Assembly (NCBI GenBank): GCA_030743445.1 | Contig: JASLSL010000088.1 | Span: forward strand, 1-9,230 | DNA length: 9,230 nt | Origin: Alphaproteobacteria bacterium | GTDB lineage: Bacteria; Pseudomonadota; Alphaproteobacteria; UBA8366 | Reading direction: 5' to 3' | Part shown: positions 7,178 through 9,230 of the stretch, in pieces | How positions within the stretch are numbered: position 1 is the stretch's first letter | Layout: each line of letters starts with the position of its first letter | Program-made: the position numbers and the translations under genes | The notes under the pieces: generated by a model | Databases searched by the model: none | What the model saw: only the letters and a program-made list of their open reading frames with translations | What the model was told of the DNA's origin: nothing

Positions 7178-7334
7178 TGGATAGAATCTAACATATGGTG
7201 CCCCTACGACGGCTTCCCAAGTTCATCCGGACAGGCGCGCGATGCGCGGTGATGCCATCGCATCACGAGCATTCGCATCCGGTGGGCTTGGGAAGCCGCC
7301 CTTCGGGTCCCATATGTTAGATTTTATCCACTAG
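7174..7334. mobile_element. MITE-like palindromic insertion with 48-bp imperfect inverted repeats
   Basis: Arms 7174-7221 and 7287-7334 are inverted copies matching at 41 of 48 positions with no gaps. Perfect blocks are CTAGTGGATA (7174-7183), AATCTAACATATGG (7185-7198) and CGGCTTCCCAAG (7210-7221). A 65-bp interior (7222-7286) has no usable reading frame; it contains a small stem GTGATG/CATCAC (7249-7254 with 7261-7266). The outer 25 bp of each arm are AT-rich, unlike the surrounding DNA. CTAG stands at both ends and may be a 4-bp target duplication (as in IS5-type insertions), or TA may be the duplication (IS630/mariner-type). Removing the insert with one CTAG leaves AACTAGGGACG, a compact ctpA-deacetylase junction. 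There is no transposase, so it would be non-autonomous. In RNA it would form a long hairpin between the two genes. Confidence 0.75.
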
Positions 7335-7346
7335 GGACGACGATCC
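7333..7346 (+). promoter_or_regulatory. Candidate ribosome binding site for the deacetylase-like gene
   Basis: AGGGA (7333-7337) lies 9 nt before the CTG at 7347. Its first two bases belong to the right-hand CTAG of the palindromic insertion, so the insertion boundary runs through the site. It is the only Shine-Dalgarno-like sequence near the apparent N-terminus of the next gene, and it supports CTG 7347 over GTG 7491, which has none. Confidence 0.4.
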
Positions 7347-8744
7347 CTGAAACTACCGTTCGGCAAGAAGAAAGAAGACGACGAATTCCTCGACGATGAG
7401 GCCGAGGAAGCGGTCGCGGTCGACTCGACCGAGGAAGCCGCCGAGGCTGGCTCTCCCGAGGAGGACGCCGACGCCGGAATACCCGAAGCGGTGGACGAGG
7501 CCGGCGTTCCCGATGACGACGACGACTTCGGCTTTCCCGATGACGACGACGAGGGCGACTATCCCGCACCCGGTTCCGGTTCGGGGCCGGATATCGGCAA
7601 GATCCTGTTGATCAGCGCGATCGCCGCCTGGGGCCTGATCCTCGCCGGTTTCGCCGGGACCGGCGCCTACCTCTACTTCGACGCCGACAGCATCATGCAG
7701 GAAGTGCGCGATTCGCGGCCCCAAGTCACGATCAAGGTGCGGGCGAAACGGCTGGTGCGGCGCAAGCGGAGGCCTCCTGCCGAGACGCCGGCCGAAACCA
7801 CGCCCGAGGGCGCTCCCGGGGGCACTGGCGAGACCAAACCCGAACAGACGGCGGCGGCAACGCCCAAGACCGCGGAATCCGGCGAGAAACCGGCCGAGGG
7901 CGCGGCGCCGTCCGCCACCCCGGCGGGCAAGTCGGCGGCGCTCCATCCCCATCCCGATCCGGAATTGATCGAGAAGGACGAGGTCGGGCCCTTGCCGATC
8001 ATCGACAAGAACGGCCGGTTGCCGTGGCGGGTTTATGCGCGCCCGTTCAACGTGCTCGACAAGCGGCCGAAGATCGCGATCGTGCTGACCTGGCTCGGCG
8101 TCTCGTCGAGTGCCACGAAGAAGGCGATCCAGGAGCTGCCCGGCGCGATCACCCTCGCCTTCGCGCCGTTCTCGCGCGGCCTGCCGGAATGGATCGAGCT
8201 CGCCCGCGGCCGCGGCCACGAGGTCCTGGTCAACCTGCCGATGGAGCCGCTCGACTACCCGCGCAGCGATCCCGGCCCCTACGCGCTGCTGACGACCCTG
8301 CCGGCGGACCAGAACCTGCGCCGACTCAAATGGGTGCTGAGCCGGATGACCGGGTATATCGGCGTCGCCAATTTCATGGGGTCGAAGTTCACCGCCGACG
8401 AAGAGGCGTTGGGCCCGGTGATGGCGGACCTCAAGAAACGCGGGTTGATGATCTTCGACAGCAGCGACCCGAAATACAGCATCGTCAAGAAGCTCGCCAC
8501 CAAGGTCGGCGTGCCCTATGCACTGGGCCTGCTCGCCCTCGACCGGGAACCGAACCGGGGCTATATCGACAAGCGGCTCAAGGCGCTCGAGGGCCTTGCG
8601 GCCAAACGCGGTAAGATCGTGGCGGTGGCGCGGCCGTACCCGATCGTGCTGGCGCGGATCAAGCGCTGGGTCAAGAAGCTCGAGGGTAAGAACGTCGTGC
8701 TCGTCCCGGTCTCGGCCGTCACCAAGCGCCCCAGCACCTCGTAA
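7347..8744 (+). CDS. Membrane-anchored divergent polysaccharide deacetylase (YibQ/DUF610 family)
   Basis: The C-terminal half matches the divergent polysaccharide deacetylase family (NodB-like fold) found next to envC in many proteobacteria, including E. coli yibQ. Its substrate is not established; a role in envelope polysaccharide is inferred. From CTG 7347 the protein has 465 aa: an acidic N-terminus with PDDDDDFG/PDDDDEGD repeats, one membrane segment (about 85-111), a basic patch (RAKRLVRRKRR), a Pro/Ala/Glu/Thr linker, and the domain from about residue 225. Domain landmarks are LPMEPLDYPRSDPGPYALL, ANFMGSKFTAD and RGLMIFDSS. The usual Asp pair in the first strand (IAIVIDDLG in relatives) reads IAIVLTWLG, and the His of NHMGS is Phe, so metal catalysis is doubtful. 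The conventional start would be GTG 7491 (417 aa), but the frame is open from the TAG at 7332 with coding-like codons, so CTG or a lost start is more likely. The stop overlaps rppH (TAATG). Confidence 0.88.
   Translation: MKLPFGKKKEDDEFLDDEAEEAVAVDSTEEAAEAGSPEEDADAGIPEAVDEAGVPDDDDDFGFPDDDDEGDYPAPGSGSGPDIGKILLISAIAAWGLILAGFAGTGAYLYFDADSIMQEVRDSRPQVTIKVRAKRLVRRKRRPPAETPAETTPEGAPGGTGETKPEQTAAATPKTAESGEKPAEGAAPSATPAGKSAALHPHPDPELIEKDEVGPLPIIDKNGRLPWRVYARPFNVLDKRPKIAIVLTWLGVSSSATKKAIQELPGAITLAFAPFSRGLPEWIELARGRGHEVLVNLPMEPLDYPRSDPGPYALLTTLPADQNLRRLKWVLSRMTGYIGVANFMGSKFTADEEALGPVMADLKKRGLMIFDSSDPKYSIVKKLATKVGVPYALGLLALDREPNRGYIDKRLKALEGLAAKRGKIVAVARPYPIVLARIKRWVKKLEGKNVVLVPVSAVTKRPSTS
7507..7552 (+). 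repeat. In-frame 27-nt tandem duplication in the acidic tail
   Basis: TTCCCGATGACGACGACGA occurs at 7507-7525 and again at 7534-7552, a 27-nt period (nine codons), giving two PDDDD units before the membrane segment of the deacetylase-like protein. GAC-rich repeats of this kind can change copy number by slippage without breaking the frame. Confidence 0.7.
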
Positions 8745-9223
8745 TGGCGGCGGCGGAGGACCTGAGGCCGTTCCGGCCCTGCGTCGGGATCATGTTGTTC
8801 AACGGCGACGGCAAGGTGTTCGTCGGCGCCCGGATCGACATCGATGGCGACCACTGGCAGATGCCCCAGGGCGGAATCGACGAGGGCGAGGGCCCGCGCT
8901 ACGCAGCGCTTCGGGAATTGGCCGAGGAGGTCGGCACCAAGAAGGCGAAAATCGTCGCCGAGTGCGACCATTGGATCAGCTACACCCTGCCCGGCGACCT
9001 GTCGCGCCGGGCCTGGGAGGGCCGCTATCAGGGCCAGACCCAGCGCTGGTTCGCGATGCGGTTCGACGGCTCGGACGACGACATCCGGATCGACGGACCG
9101 CACCCGGAATTCAAGGCCTGGCGGTGGGCCGATGTGGACGAATTGGTCGAGCTGACCGTGCCGTTCAAGCAAGCGAGCTACCGGGAGGTGATTTCGGCCT
9201 TTCGCCACCTGGTGAAACCCTAG
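8744..9223 (+). CDS. rppH: RNA 5'-pyrophosphohydrolase (Nudix hydrolase)
   Basis: RppH removes pyrophosphate from 5'-triphosphate RNA ends, which opens transcripts to 5'-end-dependent RNase decay in the cytoplasm. The 159-aa product has the full Nudix box GX5EX7REUXEEXGU at residues 43-65 (GGIDEGE ... RELAEEVGT). It also carries the RppH-specific blocks FRPCVGIMLFN (10-20), HWQMPQGGID (37-46), WISYTLPGDL (77-86), YQGQTQRWF (95-103), EFKAWRW (122-128) and VPFKQASYREV (139-149). These separate it from generic Nudix and ApaH-type enzymes, although related alphaproteobacterial proteins are sometimes annotated as dinucleoside polyphosphate hydrolases. ATG 8744 overlaps the previous stop (TAATG), so it is probably translated by re-initiation. 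All metal-binding Glu residues are present. Confidence 0.96.
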   Translation: MAAAEDLRPFRPCVGIMLFNGDGKVFVGARIDIDGDHWQMPQGGIDEGEGPRYAALRELAEEVGTKKAKIVAECDHWISYTLPGDLSRRAWEGRYQGQTQRWFAMRFDGSDDDIRIDGPHPEFKAWRWADVDELVELTVPFKQASYREVISAFRHLVKP

Positions 9224-9230
9224 GTTTTAC
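9212..9230. other. Inverted repeat at the rppH stop, cut by the window end
   Basis: GTGAAACC (9212-9219) and GGTTTTAC (9223-9230) pair over 8 positions with one G-T wobble, around a 3-nt loop. The stop codon of rppH lies in the loop and right arm. It could be the base of a terminator or of another repeat element, but the window ends here. Confidence 0.3.

Noticed and set aside
7491..7493. GTG as the certain start of the deacetylase-like gene
   Set aside because: No Shine-Dalgarno precedes it and coding-like sequence continues 48 codons upstream in the same frame, so it is kept only as the alternative.
1..9230. tRNA, rRNA, CRISPR arrays, prophage genes, toxin-antitoxin pairs or defence genes
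   Set aside because: No tRNA-like cloverleaf, rRNA sequence, regular spacer-repeat array or relevant protein family was seen. The coding content is housekeeping and envelope genes, and the gaps are explained by palindromic repeats.

Overview
The window is a high-GC bacterial chromosome segment (G/C dominates third codon positions). All nine protein genes lie on the + strand. The protein signatures and the gene order proA-nadD-rsfS-rlmH-gpmI-envC-ctpA-deacetylase-rppH point to an alphaproteobacterium, probably of the Rhodospirillales type; this assignment rests on family recognition, not on a search. Almost everything is conserved housekeeping or cell-envelope biology. The unusual material is in the two longest non-coding gaps, and both hold palindromic repeat elements.

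Layout. Positions 2-1273 hold proA (last reductive step to glutamate semialdehyde in proline synthesis), cut at its 5' end by the window edge. nadD (NAD synthesis), rsfS (ribosome silencing) and rlmH (23S rRNA pseudouridine methylation) follow closely, with rlmH starting at TTG one base after the rsfS stop. The 228-nt gap 2852-3079 carries a nested inverted-repeat element of about 130 bp: 12-bp outer arms enclose two hairpins, one of which looks like a terminator. Then comes gpmI (glycolysis), overlapped 14 nt by an envC-type murein hydrolase activator, which overlaps ctpA (periplasmic S41 protease) by ATGA. A 161-bp MITE-like palindrome (7174-7334) separates ctpA from a membrane-anchored divergent polysaccharide deacetylase (YibQ/DUF610 family). 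That gene is joined by TAATG to rppH, an RNA 5' pyrophosphohydrolase.

How the genes fit together. gpmI-envC-yibQ is also the gene order in E. coli, so the second half is an old conserved block, here with ctpA inserted. EnvC, CtpA and the deacetylase-like protein are all exported or membrane-anchored and are expected to act on septal peptidoglycan or its remodelling enzymes. The first half links precursor metabolism with ribosome maturation. Overlapping starts and stops suggest two co-transcribed groups (proA-nadD-rsfS-rlmH and gpmI-envC-ctpA-deacetylase-rppH).

Most notable points. (1) The MITE-like palindrome lies exactly at the ctpA stop codon, with a CTAG at each end, so one CTAG supplies the ctpA stop and the other part of a plausible Shine-Dalgarno for the next gene. 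(2) That next gene has no ATG/GTG/TTG near its apparent N-terminus; a CTG at 7347 is the best-placed start. (3) The deacetylase domain lacks the expected Asp pair and the His of the family metal site. I did not find an undescribed defence, toxin or biosynthetic system.
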